In this document: in pieces, positions 1 to 9,500 of the stretch
How positions within the stretch are numbered: the stretch's first letter is position 1
Layout of the letters: each line of letters begins with the position of its first letter
Source of the DNA: Paludibacteraceae bacterium
GTDB taxonomy: Bacteria > Bacteroidota > Bacteroidia > Bacteroidales > Paludibacteraceae
Assembly (NCBI GenBank): GCA_017447875.1
Contig: JAFSMP010000002.1
Location: forward strand, 1 to 63,437
Direction of reading: 5' to 3'
Length of the DNA stretch: 63,437 nucleotides
Translations under genes and position numbers: made by a program
Notes under the pieces: model-generated
What the model was told of the DNA's origin: nothing
What the model saw: only the letters and a program-made list of their open reading frames with translations
The model's database searches: none

Positions 1-52
1 CGACCATTATGGAGCGTATATGACTCCCTATAACATCTTTTTACGAAAATAA

Positions 53-100
53 TCAAAAAAAGGGACTGCAACGTAAAAGCGTTACAATCCCTTCTTTTTT
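53..100 (-). terminator. Intrinsic terminator of the SusCD operon
   Basis: Read on the minus strand, GGGATTGTAACG pairs with CGTTGCAGTCCC (12 bp, two G-U pairs) around a short loop and is followed by a run of seven T. It lies about 85 bp beyond the last gene of the minus-strand operon. A T-run on the other side (cttctttttt) means it could also stop plus-strand transcripts. Confidence 0.8.
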
Positions 101-182
101 AATAGCTCCGTTCTAAAAGGCTACCTTTTTCAGTGCCCTCCCTTGACAAGGATTGCTTTTTGATAAGTTTATGCAGAACCGA

Positions 183-713
183 TTACTCGTCTGCAACGAG
201 ACCGGTATAGCGATAACCGGTGAAGCGGAGACGGTCGTAATAGACTCCTGCATTCTCGTCATCCTCGAAGAGGATATCCATCGTGATACTGTCGGCCGGT
301 TGACCGCTGGGCGTAGTAGCTGCTCCATAGAGCACCTTACCGTTGGTGATATCGATCGAGATACCGTACACGAGGTCCTCACCGCCTTTGACGGAGAAGG
401 TGTTATCGCCGGTGTTGCAGTTCGCTTTCACCTGGAACTCCCAGAAATACTCACCGTCTGCATTCGGGGTATCCTGAATGAAGAGTTTGTCTCCGTTATT
501 GGCTGCATCGTTATAGGTAAGCAGGATGAACGGACCGAACTCAAAGGGATCATCGCCTCCATAGAGCGGAGCACCGTTCTCATCGATAGCCACGATATGT
601 ACGTACCATTCGCCGGACATATCTTTTACTTCCGTACCACCTACATCCTTTTTCTCACACGACACGAAGGTCAATGTAGCAAGCGCAGCAAGCGCCAAAA
701 ATATTTTTTTCAT
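183..713 (-). CDS. Surface lipoprotein, lipid-binding-hydrolase-like (last gene of SusCD operon)
   Basis: A 176-residue protein with an SPII signal peptide: MKKIFLALAALATLTFVSC, lipobox FVSC with Cys at about residue 19 followed by EKK. The start chosen is the ATG that begins MKK; an in-frame TTG two codons upstream is unlikely. The mature part is one small domain rich in beta strand with GEWYVH near its start and a C-terminal YDRLRFTGYRYTG motif. This resembles the Bacteroidales lipoprotein family named putative lipid-binding hydrolase, but no catalytic residues can be pointed out. The start codon lies 3 bases before the end of the previous gene's stop, so the two are translationally coupled. 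Inferred role: accessory lipoprotein of the SusCD importer at the cell surface. Confidence 0.7.
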   Translation of the reverse strand: MKKIFLALAALATLTFVSCEKKDVGGTEVKDMSGEWYVHIVAIDENGAPLYGGDDPFEFGPFILLTYNDAANNGDKLFIQDTPNADGEYFWEFQVKANCNTGDNTFSVKGGEDLVYGISIDITNGKVLYGAATTPSGQPADSITMDILFEDDENAGVYYDRLRFTGYRYTGLVADE

Positions 714-715
714 AA

Positions 716-1429
716 TCAAAAGGCGATTTTATCAAGTACCACATCAAATTCAATCACAGAAGCATAGAAGAGCTGATAAGAGATCTGGTTCGCAGCAGCG
801 TCAAACTTGCCGTTTTTCAGATCATCAGCTGCATCACCCCAGCCTTTCACAGAACTATCCACGAGCGTGATCGTACCGTCAGCGGCAACGTTTATGTTAC
901 CCACCATTGCATAATCCGGACCATATCCGGCGCCTTGGTCATACCAACCGCCCATGAGGTCAGACACTGCGTATCCGCCTGCGTCATTCTTGAAGATAGT
1001 GATGGTGAACGCACCTTTGTAAGACGTCGGTGCACCCGCATCATAGATACGGAAGCTTGCCGGATTGATCACCCATGCACCTTCAATCGGGTCGGAGAGA
1101 TCGGCTACAATCACCGTACGGGATGCCGTTGATGCAAAACCGTCTGCATTAACGACGCTATACACTACGGAATAGACACCTTTCTTGGAGGTATCGATAT
1201 TATCGGACACCTTCACCTGACTCGTCACGTCCTGTCCGTTCATCGTAGCTTTGTAACCGGGATCCACATAGGTACCGCCGATATTTACGCCTACCACGTC
1301 ACTACCGAGGAGTTCCAATTCCGCATAATAAGTGATAGAGGTCAGCCCTTCGGATTTCTTCTCGCAGCTGGAGAAGCCTAACGTAAGCAGCAATAAGGAG
1401 GCTGCTATATATATCATTTTATTTTTCAT
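716..1429 (-). CDS. SusCD-associated lipoprotein with Ig-like domain (DUF5012-like)
   Basis: About 237 residues starting at MKNKMIYIAAS; an upstream ATG at 1459 that overlaps the SusD stop codon would add 10 residues before the signal peptide and cannot be excluded. Lipobox FSSC precedes EKKSEG, so it is a lipoprotein. Residues ~40-115 look like a DUF5011-type bacterial Ig domain (YVDPGYKATMNGQDVT, GVYSVVYSV), the rest is a beta-rich domain with a GGWYDQGAGYGPDYA stretch. Such Ig-like lipoproteins commonly follow SusD in small SusCD loci. Inferred role: ligand binding or lid support in the outer-membrane importer. The substrate cannot be told from the sequence. Confidence 0.7.
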   Translation of the reverse strand: MKNKMIYIAASLLLLTLGFSSCEKKSEGLTSITYYAELELLGSDVVGVNIGGTYVDPGYKATMNGQDVTSQVKVSDNIDTSKKGVYSVVYSVVNADGFASTASRTVIVADLSDPIEGAWVINPASFRIYDAGAPTSYKGAFTITIFKNDAGGYAVSDLMGGWYDQGAGYGPDYAMVGNINVAADGTITLVDSSVKGWGDAADDLKNGKFDAAANQISYQLFYASVIEFDVVLDKIAF

Positions 1430-1458
1430 ATTCGTATATATTTTAGCGTTAGTACTCA

Positions 1459-2949
1459 TTATTTACCCCAGAAGATCGGCGTGAGGAATCCCGGGAAAGC
1501 AGGTGCGTTGGAGTTACGCGAAGTCGAACTCTCCGGATAGGGGAAACGCTCGAGTAGGTGGTTATCACCTACCTGATCAAAACGCTGGAACGGCGTATAG
1601 AGGTAACCCGGCTGGTATTTGGTCAGATCCAAAGCGCCGCTACCCGAATACATATCCGAAGCCTTGACGGTACCGAAAGCAGGATAGTCGAGACGACGTG
1701 CCTCGGTATATCCTTCGAAACCGTTGATACCTGCCAAAGCGATCCATTTCTGAACACCGATGACCTCTTGCCAGTTAGCTTGGTTATAGGGGTAGGCGAT
1801 GATATGCGCTGCAGCGCCTGTTACACCGGCCGTAGCGAAGGAAGCGTCGATAGCTGCCTCGTAGTGTGCCTGTGCGTTCGTTGCATCAGCTTTACGTGCG
1901 TAGAACTCAGCGAGCCAGAACTCAATCTCCGTCTGCGCGATGAAGATAACCGGCGTGTTATACGCAAAGTTCGTCTCGCACCACTCGGAAGCCGAAGCAT
2001 ATTTATCTTCAACGGTAGAGAGGTTCGTACCGGAGATGCTGCCCTGGAATTCACCGCTCTTGTTCTTCTCGAACCAAGCACCGATACGGGGATCGGTATA
2101 GGCATCGGTCTGCATCGTACCAATCAACGCGAGGTTAGCGATGATGTTATGGTTAGCACGACCCCAGGAAGCTTTCTCTTCCGAATAGAAGGGGTTCGCC
2201 TGACCGGACTCATTCTTCCAGCAGCCTGCCATCTCGATATCCTCGGCAGGCAGTTTGCCAGCAGCGATGACAGATTGGATAGCAGCCGACACATCTTTCA
2301 CGCCCGACATACGGGTGAGCATCTTCAGTTTGAGTGCGTATGCGAACGAGATCCAGTCTGCGATATCTTTATCGGGGAAGATAAAACTGGTAGCAGCACG
2401 GTCGGATTCGTTCACCTTAGCCAAAGCATCGTCGATCTCTTTGATGAGCGCCTCATAGATAGCCTTACCGTCGTCGTATTTCGGCATTACGTTTGCCGGA
2501 TCGAAAGCCTCGGAGAAAGGTACCTCGCCAAAAGCGTCCACGAGCAGTTGGAAAGCGTATGCACGCAATACGGTCGCTTGCAGATAAACACCGTTCTCAC
2601 CTGCCTCTAATGCTTTCTTACGAGCCAGCTCGTTATTACCGAGGGCGCGTTGGAAGAGCTGGTTATATACACCACTACCGTTGGTGGCAGATACATTGAA
2701 CTTGGAATACTCCACGTAGTTCGGGGTACCGAACTGCTGTGCGAAGTACTGCACGTTATATCCACCTAAGATATGCAACGACTGCGCATAAGTAGCAGCG
2801 ATATTCATCTCGACGGCCGGCAAGATCATGTCACTCGTCATATTCGCCTCTGCAGGAGAGTTGGGGTCGTAGTTGATATCCATATAGTCCTTACAACCGG
2901 TCAGACCCATTACGAGTGCGGAAAACAATATAATCGATAATTTTTTCAT
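1459..2949 (-). CDS. SusD/RagB-family nutrient-binding outer-membrane lipoprotein
   Basis: A 496-residue protein of the SusD-like group (SusD-like_2 type by its DYMDINYDPNSP start). The start is the ATG at 2949, which has an AGGAGG 9 bases upstream and gives the signal peptide MKKLSIILFSALVMGLTGC with lipobox LTGC. An ATG at 2967 would overlap the susC stop. Helical TPR-like segments follow (e.g. ALIKEIDDALAKV, QTEIEFWLAEFYAR, YEAAIDASF) and the end RFPYPESSTSRNSNAP...FWGK is typical of the family. It acts as the hinged lid over the SusC channel on the cell surface and takes the substrate. It belongs to the operon 6176 to 183 with spacing of a few bases between genes. Confidence 0.95.
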   Translation of the reverse strand: MKKLSIILFSALVMGLTGCKDYMDINYDPNSPAEANMTSDMILPAVEMNIAATYAQSLHILGGYNVQYFAQQFGTPNYVEYSKFNVSATNGSGVYNQLFQRALGNNELARKKALEAGENGVYLQATVLRAYAFQLLVDAFGEVPFSEAFDPANVMPKYDDGKAIYEALIKEIDDALAKVNESDRAATSFIFPDKDIADWISFAYALKLKMLTRMSGVKDVSAAIQSVIAAGKLPAEDIEMAGCWKNESGQANPFYSEEKASWGRANHNIIANLALIGTMQTDAYTDPRIGAWFEKNKSGEFQGSISGTNLSTVEDKYASASEWCETNFAYNTPVIFIAQTEIEFWLAEFYARKADATNAQAHYEAAIDASFATAGVTGAAAHIIAYPYNQANWQEVIGVQKWIALAGINGFEGYTEARRLDYPAFGTVKASDMYSGSGALDLTKYQPGYLYTPFQRFDQVGDNHLLERFPYPESSTSRNSNAPAFPGFLTPIFWGK

Positions 2950-2966
2950 CTTCTTGTCCTCCTTCA

Positions 2967-5900
2967 TTAGAATTTAATATTTACGTTGAAACCATACTGA
3001 CGGCAGGTCGGGTTGGAATACAACTCACCGAACTGCGCAGCGAGGTCACCGTCCGTAGCAAAAGACGTAGCCTCGGGGTCAATATAGTAATTATCCTTAG
3101 CCTTCCATGTAACGACATTGTTGACATAGGCAGTGATAGACATCGCCTCGAAATGCGCTTTATCCATCCATTTCTTGGGCAGATCCCAAGTAAGGCTGAT
3201 ATTACGCAGTTTGGCGAAGGAACGATTGATGAGGAAGAACTCACCACCCAGACCGGCACCGGTCTTGTCGAAATAGCTCTGATAGCTACCGTCATTGAGG
3301 TAGATCGGCGTGGTGTTCTCCGAGTAAGTTCCGTCGCCGTTATCGACTACCGAGTTCGGGATGACGAACGGATGACGGTCGTTATAGGTAGTTACATAAC
3401 CGTTACCGGTGAACTCCATCAAGTTCTTCGTGCGGGAGAACATATATCCGCCCAGACGTGCATCAAGCGTAGCACTGAGGGTTACGCCGTAAGCAGAGAA
3501 CGAAGTGGTGATACCACCGGTCCATTCAGCCTGCATGTTCTTACCCGTATCTTCGATCTCGGTACCGAGTACCGGCAGACCGTCCGAACCAACGATGATC
3601 TTACCATCCTCCGTATATTTGGGAAGGTTGGTGTAGAACTGACCAAGCGGTTTGCCTACCTCAGCATATACATAGACAGCATCCTGAGAAGTGGTGAACC
3701 ACTCAATAGCGCTCTTACCGCCTTCCAGACCGTCCGGCAATTCCAATACCTTATTCCAGTTACGCGCGATATTGAAGTTCAAATCCCAACGGAAATGACT
3801 CGTCTGCACCGGAGTGGTGTTGAGTGCCAACTCAAATCCCTGGTTACGTACCTTACCGAAGTTGGTAACCATAAAGCTGTAACCCGTAGAAGGATCAACC
3901 GGCAAAGTGAAGATCTGATCTTTGGTCACACGATGATAATAGGTAGCATCGAGACCCAGACGACCCTTGAAGAACTGCACGTTGAATCCTACTTCCGCCT
4001 CGGAGGTCATCTCCGGACGAAGATCCGTACTACCCATGGTGGACATACTGATGAAAGCATTGGTGCCTCCGATCGGGAAGGTGATACCGTCGCCACCCAG
4101 ATAAGTGGTATTCGCATAGGCCTGCACATAGGTCGGGTTGGTCAGATAGACCGAAGCGTCATTACCGGTCATACCATAAGCCACACGCAGTTTACCGAAC
4201 GAGAACCAAGAGTTCCGCGGGATCAGCTCGCTGAAGATCCAGCTGGCTGTAACACCCGGATAGAAATAGCTGTTCTTCTTGATAGGCAGCGTCGAAGACC
4301 AATCGTTACGCATAGTCAGGTCGATGAACAACTGGTCTGCATAACCGAAGGTGATGTCTGCGAACAGACCCACCGAACGACGTTTCAACTGGCTCTCGGA
4401 GATCACCTCCTTGGTAGAACCGTTACTCAGATCCCAGAAACCGGTGTAGAACGTGAGGTTATTGGTGCCCGAACTGCTGGAAGTGGAAGCACGCTCGTTG
4501 ATGTTCACACCGAGTACGGCATTGAGGTCGAAAGCGCCCCAACGGTTCTCGTACGATGCGAGTACGTCATGGTTGAGTTCGTACAGACGTCTGTAAGTGG
4601 TCCAAACCGAACCGGTCTGGTTCATGTTACTCGGCGCATAACCCATATCGTCGGTGATCATCGCATCATCGAGTTCGATCTGCGGCACACCGATCTTGAC
4701 ATCCGCATCGGTATAGTCAAATCCGAAACGATAGGTGATCTTCAGGCCCTTGATCGGCATAATATCCACCTGTGCCTTACCATAGAGCTGCTTGGCATCA
4801 CTATGGTGGTAGTTGTTCTCAATAGCCCAATACGGGTTGGTGATACCATAAGGCGTGAAATACGCCTCCGGCGTGTTGAACGGACTGGTCAGGTCTTTAT
4901 GATCCACCAGCGACATGTCTCGCGGGAACTCATACAGACCGTCGATCACCGAAGTACCCTGATAGGTATCGACAACATCGGTCTTGGAGCGTGCGTAGTT
5001 GATCGAACTGGAGATCTTGACATACTTGATCGGCTCATAACTGCCGCGAAAAGCGAGTGTGTGACGCTGATATTTGTCTTTGTCGCCCGGCATTACACCG
5101 TTATCGCCCGCATAGGAATAGGAAGCGTAATAGGTCATCTTGTCATCCTTCGAAGCACCGCTGAATGCCACATTATGGTTGTGGGAGATACCGGTCTCAA
5201 AGAAATCTTTGATGTTGTTCTTTACCGCTTCATACTTGTGCAGCAACTGCTGGTTGTTCCAAATCGGACCGAAGGTCTGCATCGAACCGTCCAACTTTGG
5301 TCCCCACGAACCGTTCTCGATGAAGGTCTGCTGACCGTTCCATCCCTGGCCGAACGTGTTCTGGAACTTCGGGAGGTTCGCTACCTGATTGAACGCTGCA
5401 CCACCGCTGTACTCGATGTTGAAATTACGTTTCGCACCTTTACCGCCCTGTTTGGTGGTGATGATGATCACACCGTTGGCTGCACGGCTACCGTAGAGGG
5501 CCGTTGCTGCCGCACCTTTGAGGACAGTCATGGACTCGATGTCCTGTGCGGAGACGTTACTGATACCACCGAGAGTCGATGCTTTCTCGCTTTGCTCACC
5601 CGATCCGTAGTCGGTCGTGGTCTGCAAAGGCACACCGTCTACTACGTACAAGGGTTGGTTACTACCGCCGATGGACGAGAATCCACGGATGATGACGTTG
5701 CTGGCTGCACCCGGGTCGGTGGACGTGGAGAGCACTTGTACACCTGCCACCTTACCGGCCAGCGCCGTAGCGACATTGGTAGTACGGGCTTTCACTACTT
5801 CGTCTGCATCCACTTTCGTAGCTGCATAACCCAGCGTACGCTCGGAACGGGAGATACCCAAAGCGGTAACAACCACCTCGTCCAAGACCTCTGTGTCTTC

Positions 5901-6176
5901 TTCCAACGAAACGACCATTCCGTCTTCCGCGGGCACAGAGACACTCTTCATCCCTACGTACGAGATGACCAGGGTTTCTTTCGGCTGAACGTCAATGCTG
6001 AATTTTCCATCGAAATCTGTGATGGTTCCTTTGCTGGTGTTGAGAACAGTGATCGATGCACCTACGATGGTCTCACCCGTCGCTGCACTCACCACCTTTC
6101 CTTGTATGGGCGATTGCGCCCATAAATCCCCGATGACAAAAAAGCCAAAGAGGAGAAGGAGTAAGCTCTTCTTCAT
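2967..6176 (-). CDS. SusC/RagA-family TonB-dependent outer-membrane transporter
   Basis: A 1069-residue protein, normal length for SusC. It has a signal peptide (MKKSLLLLLFGFFVIGDLWA), a carboxypeptidase-regulatory-like domain (~24-95, GKVVSAATGETIVGASI), a TonB box region (EVLDEVVVTALG), the plug domain with NVATALAGKVAGVQV and GFSSIGGSNQPLYVVDGVP, then the 22-strand barrel ending in GFNVNIKF. It imports a ligand across the outer membrane using TonB energy, with the SusD-type lid encoded next. No sugar-cleaving enzyme, sigma/anti-sigma pair or sensor lies beside it, so the ligand may not be a glycan. Known four-gene SusCD loci with two extra lipoproteins include peptide importers; that this is one is an inference only. 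Confidence 0.95.
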   Translation of the reverse strand: MKKSLLLLLFGFFVIGDLWAQSPIQGKVVSAATGETIVGASITVLNTSKGTITDFDGKFSIDVQPKETLVISYVGMKSVSVPAEDGMVVSLEEDTEVLDEVVVTALGISRSERTLGYAATKVDADEVVKARTTNVATALAGKVAGVQVLSTSTDPGAASNVIIRGFSSIGGSNQPLYVVDGVPLQTTTDYGSGEQSEKASTLGGISNVSAQDIESMTVLKGAAATALYGSRAANGVIIITTKQGGKGAKRNFNIEYSGGAAFNQVANLPKFQNTFGQGWNGQQTFIENGSWGPKLDGSMQTFGPIWNNQQLLHKYEAVKNNIKDFFETGISHNHNVAFSGASKDDKMTYYASYSYAGDNGVMPGDKDKYQRHTLAFRGSYEPIKYVKISSSINYARSKTDVVDTYQGTSVIDGLYEFPRDMSLVDHKDLTSPFNTPEAYFTPYGITNPYWAIENNYHHSDAKQLYGKAQVDIMPIKGLKITYRFGFDYTDADVKIGVPQIELDDAMITDDMGYAPSNMNQTGSVWTTYRRLYELNHDVLASYENRWGAFDLNAVLGVNINERASTSSSSGTNNLTFYTGFWDLSNGSTKEVISESQLKRRSVGLFADITFGYADQLFIDLTMRNDWSSTLPIKKNSYFYPGVTASWIFSELIPRNSWFSFGKLRVAYGMTGNDASVYLTNPTYVQAYANTTYLGGDGITFPIGGTNAFISMSTMGSTDLRPEMTSEAEVGFNVQFFKGRLGLDATYYHRVTKDQIFTLPVDPSTGYSFMVTNFGKVRNQGFELALNTTPVQTSHFRWDLNFNIARNWNKVLELPDGLEGGKSAIEWFTTSQDAVYVYAEVGKPLGQFYTNLPKYTEDGKIIVGSDGLPVLGTEIEDTGKNMQAEWTGGITTSFSAYGVTLSATLDARLGGYMFSRTKNLMEFTGNGYVTTYNDRHPFVIPNSVVDNGDGTYSENTTPIYLNDGSYQSYFDKTGAGLGGEFFLINRSFAKLRNISLTWDLPKKWMDKAHFEAMSITAYVNNVVTWKAKDNYYIDPEATSFATDGDLAAQFGELYSNPTCRQYGFNVNIKF

Positions 6177-6235
6177 ACCTTAAATAAATTAAATTAATAC
6201 CTGCCTTCTTTAGTAGAGGCTAAAAAAATCGCCGG

Positions 6236-6267
6236 CAAAAGTACAATATTTTTTTTAAACTCACAAA
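6236..6267 (-). promoter_or_regulatory. Promoter of the SusCD operon (Bacteroidota type)
   Basis: On the minus strand TTTG (6267-6264), 20 bp, then TACTTTTG (6243-6236), which fits the -33/-7 pattern of the Bacteroidota primary sigma factor. It lies about 60 bp before the susC start codon. Confidence 0.75.
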
Positions 6268-6503
6268 TATTTTACAAAAAAAATGCCTTTTCTTATGCAT
6301 TTTCCGACATATTGCACATATATTTATTCAATTTTACGCCCCATTCCTGCCTCTTTCGTGGGTCAATCGTGTTTCATTTCGAAGAGAGATTAGAGACGGC
6401 AAATCTGTAATATAGGACATAAATATGTTCTATCATTCTGTATTGTAAATTGTAAAATATACTTTACAAAATACACTTTTTTTGCACTTTTTGTGACAAA
6501 TTG

Positions 6504-6534
6504 TTGGTCATGTGGAATATTTTGTGTAATTTTG
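6504..6534 (+). promoter_or_regulatory. Promoter of the giant adhesin gene
   Basis: TTG (6504-6506), 20 bp, TAATTTTG (6527-6534), with a start codon 64 bp downstream. The rest of the 415-bp divergent gap 6184-6598 is AT-rich and holds only this and the SusCD promoter; no other gene or operator is seen in it. Confidence 0.75.
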
Positions 6535-6598
6535 CGTCCTCATATTGTTTATTTGAAGCAAACAATCGAAATCAACATTATTAATTAATTTAAAGCTT

Positions 6599-9500
6599 AT
6601 GAAGAAACATCTACTCATGTTGTTTGCGGTCATAGTGGCTGCAACAATGAGCCTCAGAGCCCAAACAATCGTCATTGACGATGGCTTTGAGAATGGTATT
6701 CAGGACAGCGTTTGGACCCAGGAGTTCGTTAGAGGCGAGCACCCGTGGGCAGTAGAGACTCTGGGCGAGGATAGTATCCTCTGGCCGGCCTCTATCTGGC
6801 AGGGTTCGAAGCGAGCTTATTTGCGTAACACCTCGGGCGAGACCCAAGGTTACGTCACCCGTCTTGTCAGTAAGGTGATGGACCTGACGCCGGAGAAGGT
6901 GTATCAGCCGGAATTGACGTTCTGGTACGCCAACCCGAAGTGGACCGCAGACCGCGACACGCTGCGCGTGCTCTATCGCACAAATCAGAATGCCAAGTGG
7001 AAACAATTAGCAGAGTACAGCACAGCCTCCGCTAACTGGCAGAAAGTCAGTATGAGTCTGCCGGAGGTGAATGCGACGTACCAGATTGCGTTCGAAGGAA
7101 CGGATAATCTGGGTCGTGGTATTGTGCTGGACAGTGTCAAACTGCGTTCGGCTCCTGAGTGTACCGTTCCGTTCAATGTAACGGCGAACAACTTAGGAAA
7201 CGGCAAAGTGAACATCTCGTGGAACGCGAGCTGGGATGCCAATGCTTATGAACTGATCGTAGCCAAAGAGGCAATTGATCCGGACACGGTTGCTAATGTG
7301 CCGGATTCGTTGTTGGCCGCTCATCTGGAGGTAAGCGGTATCCGCCAAAACCAAGATGTGCAATTGACTTCCGGTGAGTATTACTATGTCTATCTGCGTT
7401 CACTCTGTACAGCAGAGAACAGTGCATGGAATAGTGATCCTAACCAGGAGGGTGCGTATCACTTCCGCGTGAAAGCGACCAAGTATCTGCCTTATTCGTA
7501 TGATTTTAACAAGGATTATACGGCAGGCTATCTGAGTCGTGATCCGGAGTGGACCTGGGGAAGTAACACAGGCAACTATAATCCGCACATCAATACCAAC
7601 TTGAATAATACCGAGTTGAAGAAGTACTCCAATGACGGTACAACCTGTTTGGTATTCTCCGGTGCGAACAATAGTACCACGGCTATTCCTGCCGAGCAGT
7701 ATGCTTACGTAGCTTCCCCGGGTTTGGCGGACAGCACAGTGGCTGATTTCAAACTGAACACCTGTCAGGTATCGTTCTGGGCTACGGTAGCTTCTTATAC
7801 CGGCAAGTATGCGCACAGCATCATCGTCGGTGTCATGACTGACCCGGAGGACATCACAACCTTCGTTCCGGTGGACACCGTAAGCGTTTGGGCGCAAATG
7901 ACGTTCCAGGAGAACATCGTCGATCTCGGTTCTTATACCGGAGATGGTACGTATGTGGCTTTCGCCAGTGCGTTTGACAAACAGAACCTCTTCTACATTG
8001 ATAACATGAAGATTGAGCAGAAACCGACGGTGAACAAAGTAACGAAGATTTCTGTAAATCCGCGTGATATCTATGCTACAATCAGTTGGGAGGGCAATGC
8101 GTCTTCATATCGCGTGCTGGTAGCAAAAGAAGAGTTGGATCTCAAACAGCCGAAGCAAGAGGATATCCTGGCGGATACCACCCTCTCTGCGAATAGTTTT
8201 GTATGCGAAGGTCTGGAGGCAAGCCGTACGTGGGACAAACCGTACTACGTATATGTGAAAGCCGAAGGTACCGATTGGTCGTATCGCTATCCGTTCGTTA
8301 CGATAGCCGGAGAACAGGCTCTTCCGTTGAAGTTTGATATGGAGGAGAAGACCGGATTCTATCTTATGAAGGGTGTCAAATATCCGAACTATATCGGTGT
8401 ATTCTCCAATGATCCGGAATATGCACATCTCTATACGACCAACCCGTACAAGGGTTCTGCGTGTCTGTACCTGAGCAAGGATCCGGGTAATGATTCTTGG
8501 ATCACCTTCCCGATGCTGGATTCGATTCAGGATAAGCAGCTTACGTTCTATCTGAGTGGTAATACTACTCCTGCTCAGGTACATGCTACCGTCGGTGTGA
8601 TGACCAATCCGATGGACATCAATACCTTTGTTCCGGTAGCTGACTTTGCCAATGCAGAAGCATATGTCCGTTGCTATGTATCGTTTGCAGACTATACCGG
8701 TCCGCAAGGTCTGATTGCTATCGTATGGAGCGATGTAGAGGGTAGTAAGAATACCATTAATTATATTGATGAAGTAACGATTGAGCAGTTGGCTTCTTGT
8801 GTTCCGCCGAAATCTTTGTCCATTGTGCCGGACGCTTCTGCTGTCAGCGTTAGTTGGACTGCAGAGGGTAAATCGGCTTGGGAGGTTGCAGTAGTGAAAC
8901 GCAACAAACTCAGCGCACTTCAGCAGGAGGCAAGTTTGGCAGAGCTCGCCGCATTGGACGATGTAGTGTTTACCGATACGGTTATTGTTCCTGAAACGGG
9001 CAATCCGGGATTTGAGGTAGATAGTCTTGATTTCGTTACTCCTTATTATATATACGTGCGCGCGCTGTGCGGCGAGGAGCAGTCCTGGTTTGCGGAAGCA
9101 TACTTCAAGACGACCTGTCCGGAATTGTATCCGGCTCCGTACGTGGAGACCTGCGAGAACTATTCGGCAGGTAACTTCGGCTGCTGGCTCGCATTTGACG
9201 GCGGCACAGGTTCCGGATACCCGATGACGCACGCCGGTTCAGGTGGCGTAACGACCTTCGGACTCGGTATCGAGCTGTGGTCCACTTCGACGACGCACCG
9301 TAACTGGATTGCAGCGCCGAAGGTAGACCTCTCGTTCGACGAGATGATGCTACAGTTCCATGTTCGTTCCTGGAGCTCGTCTGCGAAATCTATCCTTTAT
9401 GTCGGCTTTATGTCTGATCCTAAGGACACAGCGACATTCGTGGCAATTGATACGCTTTATATCCCAAATGGTACGAAGTACCATCAATTCACCTATGATT

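Noticed and set aside
3153-6125. Open frame of 990 codons on the plus strand opposite susC
   Set aside because: It is an antisense shadow of the SusC gene; the product is low in hydrophobic core patterns and rich in Arg/Ile/Thr as expected from reversed coding, and it has no promoter.
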